A DNA stretch of 64,000 nt. Origin: WHTI01 sp963826105 (GTDB lineage: Bacteria; Actinomycetota; CADDZG01; WHSQ01). Every line of letters starts with the position of its first letter. Position 1 is the stretch's first letter. Of the stretch, positions 1 to 9,515 are shown piece by piece. The translations under genes and the position numbers were made by a program. The notes below the pieces were generated by a model. It had not been told where the DNA came from. It ran no database searches and worked only from the letters and a program-made list of their open reading frames with translations. Where the stretch lies: contig CAWGWA010000011.1 in the NCBI GenBank assembly GCA_963826105.1, positions 1-64,000 of the forward strand. The letters run 5' to 3'.

Positions 1-500
1 GAAGCGGCGGCGGCGGCCGGGGTCGGCCAGGCTGAAGGCGACGACGAACCAGGCCAGGATCAGCAATCCGAACGCCTCGCCGCCCCAGGTACCGAGGTGG
101 GCCAGCGGATCGGTCAGAAGGTCCCACGAATACGGTTCCCGGGGGGTTGGTGGCGAACTCCGTCCCGAAGGCAGGCCTGAGACAGGCTCGGAGGCGTGGG
201 ACCACATCCCATCGCCCACGAGATGCAGTAGCCAGCCCACGAAGATGCCGACGAAAAAGGCGGTACGACGTTCGGCGCGGAACCCGAGCAGGATCACTAC
301 CGCGACCACGAGAGCGGCGAGCAAGGTATGTGCGATCGAGCGTCCGGCGGGGCCGTTGTACACGCCGAAGAGATTCAGGCCCCCGTCGACGAGATCCGGG
401 AAGAGAGAGACGAGAAAGACGCAACCGTAAGTCGACTTGCCGGCGCTCGATTGTGACGTACATGATCGTGAACGGCGACGCCCATGTGCCAGAGGAGCAT
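1..500 (-). CDS. DUF457/YdjM-like membrane protein, partial and frameshifted
   Basis: The protein reads leftwards from an ATG at about 500, beginning MLLWHMG, and runs off the left edge, so its C-terminus is missing. Conserved pieces lie in successive frames: a start segment, then TIMYVTIERR, then SLFPDLVDGG onwards, with breaks near 471 and 424. The rest has three hydrophobic stretches (HTLLAALVVAVVILLGF, FFVGIFVGWLLHLVGDGMW, EAFGLLILAWFVVAF). The early WHMG, the PDLVD motif and the HLVGDGMW helix resemble the membrane-bound metal-dependent hydrolase-like family (YdjM, DUF457). Family assignment is from motif recall. The frame breaks look like indels, because both sides continue the same protein. 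Confidence 0.5.
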
Positions 501-514
501 CTAGGCGGGTTCCA

Positions 515-957
515 CTAGAAAGAGGGATACTCCCCGCCCCCGAGTTCTTCTACGAACGCCGCCTCGTCCATAGCCCGGTACAAGTTGGCGAGAGCGTCGG
601 CCCGCTCGTTCTGAGCTCGACGCACATGTGTGATGCGAGCCTTCTCGAACAGATTCATCAGCCTGCGCCGTGACCGCGAGGCCCCCGAGTCGGCTCGTTT
701 TTCATCTTCCATTCACCGTTCAGTTGATTAACGATCAACTTCGAGCCCGCATAGATGTCGATCTCCGACACTCCTCTCTCGAGGGCGAGTTCAATACCGG
801 CGACTATGGCCTCAATCCGCGACGTTGTTCGTGGCGTGACCGAGCGAACGAGAGACCTCGCCGATCGGCTCCCCATCGGGGTCGTCAGAACGGCGCCGAT
901 GCCGGCCTGACTGGGATTCCCCCGGGCTCCTCCGTCGGTGTAAAGGAGGGCCTTCAT
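515..957 (-). CDS. Ribonuclease HI family protein, frameshifted
   Basis: The start MKALLYTDGGARGNP carries the RNase H DGG(A/S)xGNPG motif with the first catalytic Asp. EAIVAGIELALERG gives the second acidic residue, and YAGSKLIVNQLNG occupies the YxDSxLVVxQ position, with Gly where Asp is expected. The C-terminal part, RITHVRRAQNERADALAN, carries the last conserved acidic region (NxxAD). These parts sit in different frames, with breaks near 893, 828, 697 and 660. The ATG overlaps the TGA of the zinc-ribbon gene upstream (ATGA), so the two are co-transcribed. The enzyme would cleave the RNA strand of RNA-DNA hybrids. The gene is either corrupted by indels or decaying. Confidence 0.7.
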
Positions 958-1685
958 CTCAGGTGATCACGAGATCCGCGGCAGTTGTCGCACCGCTGGA
1001 GGCCTCGTTCGGCCTTGAGGCGTTCCACCTCTCGCGGAGGAAGCTGTGTATGGCAACCCTGACAAGTTCCGCCCTCGAGTGCCGCAGCACCGATTCCGTG
1101 CTTCTGCTCCCCTAGCTTCTCGTAGAGATCGAGAAGCTCCCCCGAGAGAGTCGCGGCGACTTCAGAGCGCTTTGTCCGGTGTTTGAGCAGCTGAGCGTCG
1201 ATGTCCGACGAGATCTCGTTAACCGTTGCCGATAAGGAGTTGGCTTCCGTCTGTAGGGAGTCGCGCTCCGCGGTTAGACGTTCGGCTGTGGTGGCGTAAT
1301 CGTCCTTCTGAACCATCGCTTCCAGCACCTGATCCTCGAGGACGCCCCGCTTGCGCTTGAGCATCTCGATCTCGGCCTGCAAAGCACTTAGCTCCTTGGG
1401 GTTCGAGACTCCCCCGCCGTACATCCGGGCTTCTTCCTTGGCGATCTTCTGGTCGAGGTACTCCATCTCGCCCTCGGCCTTCGACTGGTCGCTGGCGAAC
1501 CCGTCCTTGTTCTTGGTGGCGGTGTTCATGTCGGCCCCAAGTTCCTCCAGCTGCTCGTTCATCTGGGCGAGGCGCGCCGCCTCTGGAAGAGCCGCCTTCC
1601 GGTCCACTAAGCGCGTGATCTCAGAATCCTCCTCCTGCAGCTCGAGGAGTCGGCTGAGGGAGGCGTCATCGGCTTGGATCGGCAT
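954..1685 (-). CDS. Zinc-ribbon coiled-coil protein (CdsZ/DUF164 family)
   Basis: A 243-residue protein starting MPIQADDAS. I chose this ATG because the open frame upstream of it runs into the divergent sigma-factor region. Residues about 10-190 are a long charged helical coiled coil (LLELQEEDSEITRL, then EIEMLKRKRGVLEDQ). The C-terminal 50 residues hold a four-cysteine zinc ribbon, CQGC then CDNC. This is the architecture of the C4-type zinc-ribbon DUF164/CdsZ family, which often sits beside RNase HI and Nif3-like genes in actinobacteria. Its stop overlaps the RNase HI start by 4 nt. The molecular role is not well defined; nucleic-acid or ribosome-associated roles have been proposed. Confidence 0.85.
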   Translation of the reverse strand: MPIQADDASLSRLLELQEEDSEITRLVDRKAALPEAARLAQMNEQLEELGADMNTATKNKDGFASDQSKAEGEMEYLDQKIAKEEARMYGGGVSNPKELSALQAEIEMLKRKRGVLEDQVLEAMVQKDDYATTAERLTAERDSLQTEANSLSATVNEISSDIDAQLLKHRTKRSEVAATLSGELLDLYEKLGEQKHGIGAAALEGGTCQGCHTQLPPREVERLKAERGLQRCDNCRGSRDHLR

Positions 1686-1752
1686 CGGCCGGAGCGTAAC
1701 ACCGGAGTTCTGCCACACTGGCGGGGAAACCGCGAGCGACCTTGGAGCGGTA

Positions 1753-2331
1753 TTGGAACTGGAAGCCCGAGCCGACGAAGCACAACGCGCCGACGAGGAC
1801 ACACTTCTCGTCGCGGTGGCTCGCGGGGACGTCGAGGCTCTGAGGCAGATCTATCGGGCCTTCGAGCGCCCGCTGTATTCGCTCGGGATCAGGTGGCTAA
1901 CCGATCCCAAGGCGGCCGAGGAGATGGTGCAGGAGGTGACCCTGAGGATGTGGAGACGCGCCGATCGCTATGACCCGGCCAAAGGGGCGGCTTCCTCATG
2001 GATCTTCGGGATCGCCCGGAACGTCGCCGCCGACATCGCCCGCACCAACCGAAAGCTCCCCACCCCGATGGAGGAGCCGAGACTCGAAAGCGCGGAGCCG
2101 TGGGATGAGGATGAGGTCTGGACCGGTTGGCAAGTGGCCCGGGCCCTCCGGACCTTGCCTCCCGAACAGCAGAGCGTGCTCGAACTGGCGTACGCGAACG
2201 AGATGACTCAGTCCGAGATCGCCGAGCATCTCGACGTCCCCCTCGGGACGGTCAAGACGAGGACCTATGCGGGCCTCAAGAAACTGAGGATCGCCCTCAC
2301 CGACATGGGTGTCTTGGAGCCTCGAACGTGA
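1753..2331 (+). CDS. ECF (extracytoplasmic function) RNA polymerase sigma factor
   Basis: About 192 residues. Region 2 covers RQIYRAFERPLYSLGIRWL through EEMVQEVTLRMWRRADRYDP and SSWIFGIARNVAADIAR. Region 4 covers LRTLPPEQQSVLELAYANEMTQSEIAEHLDVPLGTVKTR, a typical helix-turn-helix. No ATG is available. I prefer the TTG at 1753 because GGAG lies at 1744-1747, but a nearby alternative start is possible. It is divergent from the CdsZ-like gene and overlaps the anti-sigma gene by 4 nt (GTGA). The C-terminal partner type (RskA-like) suggests a SigK-like sigma factor controlled from the membrane. The inducing signal is unknown. Confidence 0.9.
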   Translation: MELEARADEAQRADEDTLLVAVARGDVEALRQIYRAFERPLYSLGIRWLTDPKAAEEMVQEVTLRMWRRADRYDPAKGAASSWIFGIARNVAADIARTNRKLPTPMEEPRLESAEPWDEDEVWTGWQVARALRTLPPEQQSVLELAYANEMTQSEIAEHLDVPLGTVKTRTYAGLKKLRIALTDMGVLEPRT

Positions 2332-3119
2332 TCTGCGAACGCATCCTCCGTGAGCTTCCCGCCTATGTCTCGGGTGAGACTCCTGAACCCGAACGCTCCG
2401 AGATCGCCGCCCACCTCAGTGACTGCACGGGCTGCGCATCGGAGCACGATGAGATCGCTCGCACGCTCGTCCTCCTACAGTCCGCTCCCTTCCTCCACGG
2501 ACCACCCGCCGGGCTCGAGGACCGGGTTCTCGATCGGGTGGCGCTCGAACCACTTGGCCGGCTCGTTGCTCGAGCGCCGATCCAACCTCGTCCTCCCGAT
2601 GACCTCGAACGCCGGTCGCTCGAAAGGGCGGGAGTTCTTATGTCGACCGGCAGCGACCGGACGATCCTTCAGCGAGCGGTGGCGCCGGGGCTCGCGGCCG
2701 CGGTGGTGGCGCTCGCCTTCGTCGGGATGCAATGGCGCAATGACGTCCAGGAGATGACCAATCAGTTCGGGCCCCCGGGCGAATCGCTGCAGCAGGTGAG
2801 CTTCGTGGGACCGAGCCCCTTCCCCGAAGGTGGAGGAGCCGAGCTCGAGGTCGTTCGTTACGCCCAAGACGACTATGGGGTTGTGATCGAGGCCACCCGC
2901 CTGCCGATATGCCGGGTCAATTACCACTACGAGGTATGGGCCTCGGGCACGGGAGGCGATGCGTTCCTCGGATCCTTCAAGATGCCAGGAAGGGCCGTCT
3001 ACAACTTCCCGATGGGAGTCGATCCGGCCGACTACGACGAGATCCAGATCACCCACGAACCGATGAACGGGAACCCCGCCAAGAGCGGCAATCTGCTCTG
3101 GGAGGCTCAGCTGCCTTAA
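2328..3119 (+). CDS. Zinc-type anti-sigma factor with RskA-like exterior domain
   Basis: A 263-residue protein from GTG 2328, whose TGA overlap with the sigma gene (GTGA) fixes the start. The N-terminal cytoplasmic part holds the HxxxCxxC zinc anti-sigma motif (HLSDCTGC). A single membrane helix follows at about residues 125-145 (VAPGLAAAVVALAFVGM). The C-terminal half, with YEVWASGTGGDAFLGSF and IQITHEPMNGNP, resembles the extracytoplasmic anti-sigma-K (RskA) domain. It should hold the upstream sigma factor at the membrane until a signal triggers release, probably by regulated proteolysis. Family knowledge supports the mechanism; the sequence shows only the domains. Confidence 0.85.
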   Translation: MICERILRELPAYVSGETPEPERSEIAAHLSDCTGCASEHDEIARTLVLLQSAPFLHGPPAGLEDRVLDRVALEPLGRLVARAPIQPRPPDDLERRSLERAGVLMSTGSDRTILQRAVAPGLAAAVVALAFVGMQWRNDVQEMTNQFGPPGESLQQVSFVGPSPFPEGGGAELEVVRYAQDDYGVVIEATRLPICRVNYHYEVWASGTGGDAFLGSFKMPGRAVYNFPMGVDPADYDEIQITHEPMNGNPAKSGNLLWEAQLP

Positions 3120-3165
3120 CACCGACCCCGGTCGAACTCCGCCGGGCTCGCACGCCGGGGTGCTA

Positions 3166-3181
3166 TTTTGGGGACCCAAAA
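3166..3181. promoter_or_regulatory. 16-bp palindrome, candidate DtxR-family operator
   Basis: TTTTGGGGACCCAAAA is a 7-2-7 perfect inverted repeat ending 21 bases before the ATG of the DtxR-family regulator. A TATTTT stretch (3164-3169) overlaps its left arm and could serve as a -10 element. Position and symmetry fit an autoregulatory metal-responsive operator. Binding is inferred, not shown. Confidence 0.55.
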
Positions 3182-3202
3182 CCCAGTTTTCAGGCGGAGC
3201 GA

Positions 3203-3877
3203 ATGACCTACGACCCAGGACAATTATCCAAATCCGACCGCGAGACGCTCAAGGCGATCTACCGATTGAGCAAGGATGGCCACGAGGCCCTGACCGGAGC
3301 GCTGGCCGACAGCCTCAAGGTCTCTCCCGGAACCGTGACCGCGGCGCTGAAACGCCTGGCCGAGAGAGGCTTCGCCGACTACACGCCCTATAAAGGTGTC
3401 GAACTAAGCCGCGATGGGCGCAAGGCTGCCATGGCTGCCATCAGGCGGCACCGGATCGTCGAGCGCTTCCTGTCCGACATGCTCGGCTACGCTTGGAACG
3501 AGGCCGATCGGCTGGCCGGTACCTTCGAACACGAGTTGCCTCAGGAGGTCGAAGACCGGTTGTTCATCGCACTCCACCGACCCGAGACATGTCCCCACGG
3601 CTTCCCGATCCCCGATCCCCAAGCCATGGAGATGCCGGAGATGCCACCGCTATCGGCCCTGGAACCGGGTGACGTTGCGGTCGTAGCCCTGCCGGGCTCG
3701 ACCGATCCCGAGGTCGTCCAGTTCCTCGAGAACATGGGACTCCGCCCCGGGGTGGAGGTCGAGGTTCGAGAGAAGCACCCATTCGATGGACCTCTCGTCC
3801 TTAGGGTTGGAGGCAAGGACCGCACCGTCGGCGAGAAGATCGCCAGCCAGATCTTCGTACGTAAGAAGTCGGCCTGA
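3203..3877 (+). CDS. DtxR/MntR-family metal-dependent transcriptional regulator
   Basis: 224 residues in three parts. Residues 1-70 are a winged helix (LSKSDRETLKAIYRLSK, LKVSPGTVTAALKRLAERG). The metal-binding and dimerisation region is at about 75-140 (RRHRIVERFLSDMLGY, FEHELPQEVEDRL, CPHGFPIP). A C-terminal FeoA/SH3-like domain starts at about 150 (LEPGDVAVVALP to KIASQIFVRKK). The ATG at 3203 follows GGCGGAGCGA. The CPHGxPIP motif and the three-domain layout are typical of full-length DtxR-family repressors of iron or manganese genes. The downstream transporter, 14 nt away, is the likely co-transcribed partner. Which metal it senses cannot be read from the sequence. Confidence 0.9.
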   Translation: MTYDPGQLSKSDRETLKAIYRLSKDGHEALTGALADSLKVSPGTVTAALKRLAERGFADYTPYKGVELSRDGRKAAMAAIRRHRIVERFLSDMLGYAWNEADRLAGTFEHELPQEVEDRLFIALHRPETCPHGFPIPDPQAMEMPEMPPLSALEPGDVAVVALPGSTDPEVVQFLENMGLRPGVEVEVREKHPFDGPLVLRVGGKDRTVGEKIASQIFVRKKSA

Positions 3878-3891
3878 CCGGTGCGCCGTTC

Positions 3892-4956
3892 ATGACCAAG
3901 ACCCTGAACCGAGTTTGGTGGCTGCTTCGCTTCCTCACCGCTCTCTTCATCTTCGTTGGTGCTCTTCAGTTGATGAAGACGGGCGCGGCCTCGCTGGACT
4001 TTCTCCAGGCGGGTGGTTACTTCGTCAGGAATGCCGGCTCGACCTTGGGGCTTGGGTGGCTTGGAGCTCTGTTCGTCCTCTCCGGCTCCCCCATCGCCGC
4101 GACCGCCTTGACTCTCGTCGCGGCCGGTTCGATCAGCGAGTCCCAGGGATTCACGATGCTCACTGGGTCGCGCCTCGGTGCGGCCTTCGTCGTGCTCGTT
4201 ACCGCAGTCATCTTCGCCCTTCGATCCGAGAAGGGCGAGAAGATGAAGCCAGTCTCGACCGCGGTGATGGCTCTTTCAACCACCGCGATCATCTACATCC
4301 CATCGGCCCTCATCGGTTTCACCATCTTGAGGTGGGGTCCGTACAGCCGGCTCAACCTGCAGTTCCCCGGACAGTTCGCCGACATCATCGACGTCATCTA
4401 CGGAGGAATGCTCGAAACCATCTCGACCTGGCCCTCGATCCTCGTGTTCCTCGGAGGGCTCGGGGTTCTACTGCTCTCGTTCAAACTGCTCGACACTGTC
4501 ATGCCGAAGATGGACGGCGAGCACATGAGTGAAGCGCGCCTCGCGTGGTTGCGGAAGAAGTGGCCGATGTTCGGTCTCGGCTGTCTGGTCGCGCTGGTCA
4601 CGATGTCGGTATCGGTCGCCCTCACGATCCTCGTTCCTCTCGTCGCCAAGGGCTACGCGAAACGAGAGGACATCCTTCCGTACGTCATGGGAGCGAACAT
4701 CACTACGTTGGGGGACACGATGCTGGCGGCGTTCGCGCTGCACTCCGCCGCGGCGGTGAGGATCGTGCTGGTGGAAGTCATCGCGACCACGATCCTTAGC
4801 GTCGTTCTCCTCGCGTTCTTCTATCCACAGTTGAAGAGCGGGATCTGGCGATTCCAGCGGATGATCGTGAAGAGCAAGCCGAGGCTGGCGGCATTCACGG
4901 CGGGGCTCTTCCTGGTTCCACTTGCGATCATCGGCATCTCCGGTTTCGCGGGCTGA
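3892..4956 (+). CDS. Na/Pi-cotransporter II-like membrane transporter
   Basis: A 354-residue protein with about eight hydrophobic segments. Two related halves each hold a re-entrant motif: GSPIAATALTLVAAGS near residue 65 and MGANITTLGDTMLAAFALHS near residue 265. These are the internal repeats of the Na+/phosphate symporter family (PF02690), though the usual QSSS motifs are altered. It starts with ATG 14 nt after the DtxR-family regulator and probably shares its transcript. Phosphate is the family's usual substrate. Linkage to a metalloregulator makes a different solute or a metal-linked role possible. Confidence 0.75.
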   Translation: MTKTLNRVWWLLRFLTALFIFVGALQLMKTGAASLDFLQAGGYFVRNAGSTLGLGWLGALFVLSGSPIAATALTLVAAGSISESQGFTMLTGSRLGAAFVVLVTAVIFALRSEKGEKMKPVSTAVMALSTTAIIYIPSALIGFTILRWGPYSRLNLQFPGQFADIIDVIYGGMLETISTWPSILVFLGGLGVLLLSFKLLDTVMPKMDGEHMSEARLAWLRKKWPMFGLGCLVALVTMSVSVALTILVPLVAKGYAKREDILPYVMGANITTLGDTMLAAFALHSAAAVRIVLVEVIATTILSVVLLAFFYPQLKSGIWRFQRMIVKSKPRLAAFTAGLFLVPLAIIGISGFAG

Positions 4957-4980
4957 CGGCACCAACTAGTCTCACCCGTC

Positions 4981-7099
4981 ATGGAGATCTGGCCCGGCAC
5001 CCCGCACCCTCTCGGTTCGACCTGGGACGGTTCCGGGGTCAACTTCGCGCTGTTCTCGGAGAACGCAGAGGGAGTTGAACTCTGCCTCTTCGACGACGAC
5101 GGGAACCAATCGATCCTCGACCTGACCGAGGAAACGTCCTTCGTGTGGCACGGCTACGTTCCGCGGCTGAAGCCCGGTCAGCGTTACGGGTACCGGGTCC
5201 ACGGTCCCTACGATCCGGAGCGCGGACACCGTTTCAACGCCTCGAAGCTGCTGCTCGACCCCTACGCCAAAGCGATCGAGGGCGACATCGCGTGGGGGCC
5301 CGAGATGTTCGGCTACAAGCTGGGGGCCAAGAAGGAAGACCTCGAGGTGTCGCACGCGGATTCGGCAGCCATGATGCCGAAGTCGGTGGTCATCGACGAG
5401 TCCTTCTATTGGGGGGACGACAAGAAGCCCGACGTGCCGTTCCACGACACCGTGATCTACGAGACCCACGTGAAGGGCTTCACCAAGCACCATCCCGGCA
5501 TCCCCGAAGAACTGCGCGGAACCTATGCGGGGCTGGCTCACCCGGCGGCGATCGAGCACCTCCAGTTGCTGGGGATCACTGCGGTCGAGATCATGCCGCC
5601 GCATCACTTCATCCACCCGCAGTTCCTGCTACGACAAGGGCCTCCGTAACTATTGGGGCTACGACCCGATCAACTACTTCGCGCCGCACTCGGAGTACTC
5701 GTCGTCGGGCGTCCGCGGCGAGCAAGTCACCGAGTTCAAGCAGATGGTCAAGGCGCTGCACGAAGCCGGGATCGAAGTGATCATCGACGTCGTCTACAAC
5801 CACACCGGCGAGGGGAATCACCTCGGGCCCACGATCTGCTATCGGGGGATCGACAACGCGTCCTACTACCGGCTCATGGAAGACGATCGCCGGTTCTACA
5901 TGGACTTCACCGGAACCGGCAATTCTCTCAATGTCGGGCACCCACAGATCCTGAAGCTGATCATGGACTCGCTACGCTACTGGGCGACCGAGATGCGGGT
6001 CGACGGGTTCCGTTTCGATCTTGCCGCCGCCCTCGCACGCGAGCTGTTCGATGTCGATCGACTGTCCGCGTTCTTCGACATCATCCACCAGGACCCCGTC
6101 CTCGCCGAGATCAAGTTGATCGCGGAGCCGTGGGATGTCGGGCCGGGCGGATACCAGGTTGGCCAGTTCCCGCCGGGCTGGTCAGAGTGGAACGGCAAGT
6201 ACCGCGACACCGTGCGCGACTACTGGCGCGGAGAGCCGGCCAGCCTCAGGGACTTCGCTTACCGCTTCACGGGTTCGTCCGACCTCTACGGGTCGGGCGG
6301 CCGCCGACCCGCCGCGAGCATCAACTTCATCACCGCCCACGACGGTTTCACCCTCCACGACCTCGTCTCGTACAACGAGAAGCACAACGAGGCCAATGGC
6401 GAAGACAGTCAGGACGGCGAGTCCCACAACCGCTCCTTCAACTGGGGCGTCGAGGGCGAAACCGAAGATCCGGAGACCAACGAACTCCGCGGGCGCATCA
6501 AGCGGAGCTTCCTAGCGACACTGGCGCTCTCCCAAGGCGTGCCGATGCTCCTGGGGGGAGACGAGGTCGGGCGTACGCAACAAGGAAACAACAACGCGTA
6601 CTGCCAGGACAACGAGATCTCCTACTACGACTGGAGTCTTCGGGACGAGAACCTCGAGATGCTCGGCTACACACGCAAGCTGATGGAGTTCCGCAAGTCG
6701 CATCCGAACTTCCGGCGGCGCAAGTGGTTCGAGGGTCGGGCGGTTTGGGGCTCGGGGCTCAGCGACATCGGCTGGTTCAACCCCGACGGAACCGAGATGA
6801 CCGAGGACCAGTGGCAGGATGACTACGCCAAGACGATCGGGGTGTTCCTCAACGGCGAAGAGATTCCCAGTCCCGGCCCCCAAGGAGAACGGATCGACGA
6901 CGACAGCTTCCTGATCCTCTTCAACGCCCACTCCGAAGCCATGAGTTTCACGATCCCAACCGGCGATTGGGGGGAATCATGGGAGGTCGTGATCGACACC
7001 AGGGACCACCAGTTCGAGACCGCACCCCATACCCACAAGGCCGGCGAGAAGGTCGAAGTCATCGAGCATTCCGTTGTGGTCCTCCGTCGTGCTGGCTAA
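4981..7099 (+). CDS. glgX: Glycogen debranching enzyme GlgX, one frameshift
   Basis: This isoamylase-type enzyme removes side chains left after phosphorylase action on glycogen. The N-terminal CBM48 domain starts WPGTPHPLGSTWDGSGVNFALFS. The GH13 barrel carries IIDVVYNHTGEGN, the nucleophile region MRVDGFRFDLAAAL, the acid region IKLIAEPWDVG and ITAHDGFTLHDLVSYN. A single-base break near 5630 separates HHFIHPQFLL from YDKGLRNYWGYDP, although the two pieces join exactly as in the family. With the break repaired the product is about 705 residues, normal for GlgX. TreY follows with an 11-nt overlap, suggesting one transcript with TreY and TreZ. I read the break as an indel artefact. Confidence 0.9.
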
Positions 7100-9515
7100 G
7101 GAACTCCGCGCCACCTACCGGATCCAACTGAATCCCGACTTCGGATTCGATGACGCCGCCGCAGCCCTCCCCTACCTAGCCCGACTCGGGATCAGCCACG
7201 TCTACTGCTCGCCCTACCTCCAGGCGGCGCCGGGAAGCACGCACGGCTATGACGTCGTTGACCACACCCGGATCAGCGATGACCTCGGAGGAGCAGAGGC
7301 ACACGGGCGCTTCGTCGACGCGCTGGATGCCCACGGGATGGGGCACATCCTCGACATCGTGCCGAACCACATGGCGGTCGCCGGGCGAGCCAACCGAGCC
7401 TGGTGGGATGTGCTGCGGAACGGGCGCGACTCGAGCTTCGCCCGCTTCTTCGACATCGACTGGGACCCGCCCGATGACCGCCTGACCGGGAAGATCCTGC
7501 TTCCGGTCCTCGGCGACCGTTACGGGCGAGTGCTCGAAGCCGGAGAGCTCGGGATCGCACAAGAGGAGGAAGAGGCGGTCGTCACCTATCACGACGACCG
7601 GTTCCCGGTCGCTCCCGGATCGATCGAGAAGTTCCTGGGGGCCGGAGATCCCGACGAGACGATGGCCCGGATCAACGACGACCCCGCACTACTCCACACC
7701 TTGCTGGAAGCGCAGCACTACCGGCTGGCGTTCTGGCGCAGCGACCTGGAGCTCAACTACCGGCGCTTCTTCGACATCAACGAGCTGATCGCACTGCGGA
7801 TCGAGGAGCCGGAGGTGTTCACCCACGTCCATTCGGTTGCGCTCGAACTGATCGAGACCGGCAAGCTCGACGGCTTGCGTATCGATCACGTCGACGGCCT
7901 GCGCTCACCCAAGGCGTACCTCACGCAACTGCGGGACGCGATCGGCAATGCCTACCTCATCGTCGAGAAGATCCTCGAAGAGGGCGAAGAGCTTCCCGAT
8001 TGGCCCTGCGACGGGACCACCGGGTACGAGTTTCTCAACCTCGCGCTCGGGCTGTTCGTCGACCCTGATGGTGAGGCCCCTCTCGACGCGTTCTACCGCG
8101 CGTTCACCGGGGACCACCAACCGTACGAGGATCTCGTTGGGCTAACCAAGCATCTGGTGATGGACGATCTCCTCGGCTCCGACGTCGACAGGCTCTCCAA
8201 AGCCCTAACCGCCGTCTGCGTGGGACACCCACGTCACCGGGACTACACGCGCGCGGAACTCCGAGAGGTCATCCGCGAGACCATCGCCGCGCTCGAGGTG
8301 TATCGCACCTACGTGGACCCCGACACCGGCGAGGTATCGCAAGAAGACATCCACTACGTCGAGGACGCCGCCGCGAAAGCACGCGATCACCGCAACGACA
8401 TCGACGACGACCTCTTTGAGTTCCTCTCGGCAATCCTCTTGCTGCGTCACGACGGGGGCAACGAGGCCGACTTCGCGGCACGGTTCCAGCAGGCGACCGG
8501 GCCGGTTATGGCCAAGGCGGTTGAGGACACCGCGTTCTATCGCTACGTCCGGTTCTCGGCACTCAACGAGGTCGGCGGCGATCCGACGGTGTTCGGCCGC
8601 TCCATCGATTCCTTCCACCGAGCCAACGAGAAGCGGGCTGAACGGTGGCCTCGCTCGATGCTGGCGACCTCTACCCACGACACCAAGCGCTCCGAAGACG
8701 TGCGGTCCCGGCTGGCGTTGCTGTCCGAGATCCCCAAGGCGTGGACCGCAACCGTCGGACGGTGGAGCGAGCTGAACGAACCCCATCGAACCGACTCACT
8801 TCCCGATCGCGGGGCCGAATACCTCCTCTATCAAGCACTCGTGGGTGCATGGCCCCTCGATACCGAGCGCGCGACCGCGTACATGGAGAAGGCTACGCGC
8901 GAGGCGAAGCTGCACACCTCGTGGACGGACCCCAACCCCGACTACGACGAGGCGCTCAAGAGCTTCATCGCATCGATCCTCGAGGACGCCGAGTTCACCG
9001 ACGACCTCGCCGGATTCGTCGAACCGCTGATCGACCCGGGACGGATCAATTCACTCGCCACGACGCTGCTCAAGCTCACCTCGCCGGGCGTCCCCGACCT
9101 CTACCAGGGCACCGAACTGTGGGATCTGAGCCTCGTGGACCCCGATAACCGCCGCCCGGTCGACTACGCAGAACGCCTCCGGCTCCTCGACATCGACGAT
9201 CACCCGAAGTTACTGGTCGTCCGGCGCGCCTTGGATCTGCGCAAGTCGCGACCTGCCTCGTTCGCCGGTTCGTACGAGCGGATCGAGACCGGAACCCAGC
9301 ACGTCCTCGGGTTCAGACGGGGCGATGACATCGCCGTGCTGGTCCCCCGCCTCGTCCTCTCCCGTCCTCCGGGCTGGGATGATGCCGAGATCGGATTGCC
9401 CGTCGGTGACTGGGCGAACGTGTTCACCGGGGAGGATATCGGGGGCCGGACGACCGCCCGTGCCATCTTCGGCGGCTTCCCCGTCGCTCTGTTGTCAAGG
9501 AAGGATGCTTCGTGA
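7089..9515 (+). CDS. treY: Malto-oligosyltrehalose synthase TreY
   Basis: A GH13 enzyme that turns the reducing end of a maltodextrin into an alpha,alpha-1,1 (trehalosyl) linkage. The start ELRATYRIQLNPDFGFDDAA with YLARLGISHVYCSPYLQA is diagnostic. Catalytic regions include DIVPNHMAV, LRIDHVDGLRSP (nucleophile Asp near residue 266), YLIVEKILEEGEELP (acid Glu near 291) and STHDTKRSEDVR (near 530). At about 808 residues it has full family length. I prefer the GTG at 7089; it overlaps the glgX stop by 11 nt and no clear ribosome site favours another start. It is translationally coupled to TreZ by a 4-nt overlap. Confidence 0.95.
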   Translation: MLAKELRATYRIQLNPDFGFDDAAAALPYLARLGISHVYCSPYLQAAPGSTHGYDVVDHTRISDDLGGAEAHGRFVDALDAHGMGHILDIVPNHMAVAGRANRAWWDVLRNGRDSSFARFFDIDWDPPDDRLTGKILLPVLGDRYGRVLEAGELGIAQEEEEAVVTYHDDRFPVAPGSIEKFLGAGDPDETMARINDDPALLHTLLEAQHYRLAFWRSDLELNYRRFFDINELIALRIEEPEVFTHVHSVALELIETGKLDGLRIDHVDGLRSPKAYLTQLRDAIGNAYLIVEKILEEGEELPDWPCDGTTGYEFLNLALGLFVDPDGEAPLDAFYRAFTGDHQPYEDLVGLTKHLVMDDLLGSDVDRLSKALTAVCVGHPRHRDYTRAELREVIRETIAALEVYRTYVDPDTGEVSQEDIHYVEDAAAKARDHRNDIDDDLFEFLSAILLLRHDGGNEADFAARFQQATGPVMAKAVEDTAFYRYVRFSALNEVGGDPTVFGRSIDSFHRANEKRAERWPRSMLATSTHDTKRSEDVRSRLALLSEIPKAWTATVGRWSELNEPHRTDSLPDRGAEYLLYQALVGAWPLDTERATAYMEKATREAKLHTSWTDPNPDYDEALKSFIASILEDAEFTDDLAGFVEPLIDPGRINSLATTLLKLTSPGVPDLYQGTELWDLSLVDPDNRRPVDYAERLRLLDIDDHPKLLVVRRALDLRKSRPASFAGSYERIETGTQHVLGFRRGDDIAVLVPRLVLSRPPGWDDAEIGLPVGDWANVFTGEDIGGRTTARAIFGGFPVALLSRKDAS

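Noticed and set aside
5525..5660. GlgX as two separate genes
   Set aside because: The first piece lacks the catalytic barrel and the second lacks a start and its N-terminal domain; they join at one base in the middle of a conserved segment.
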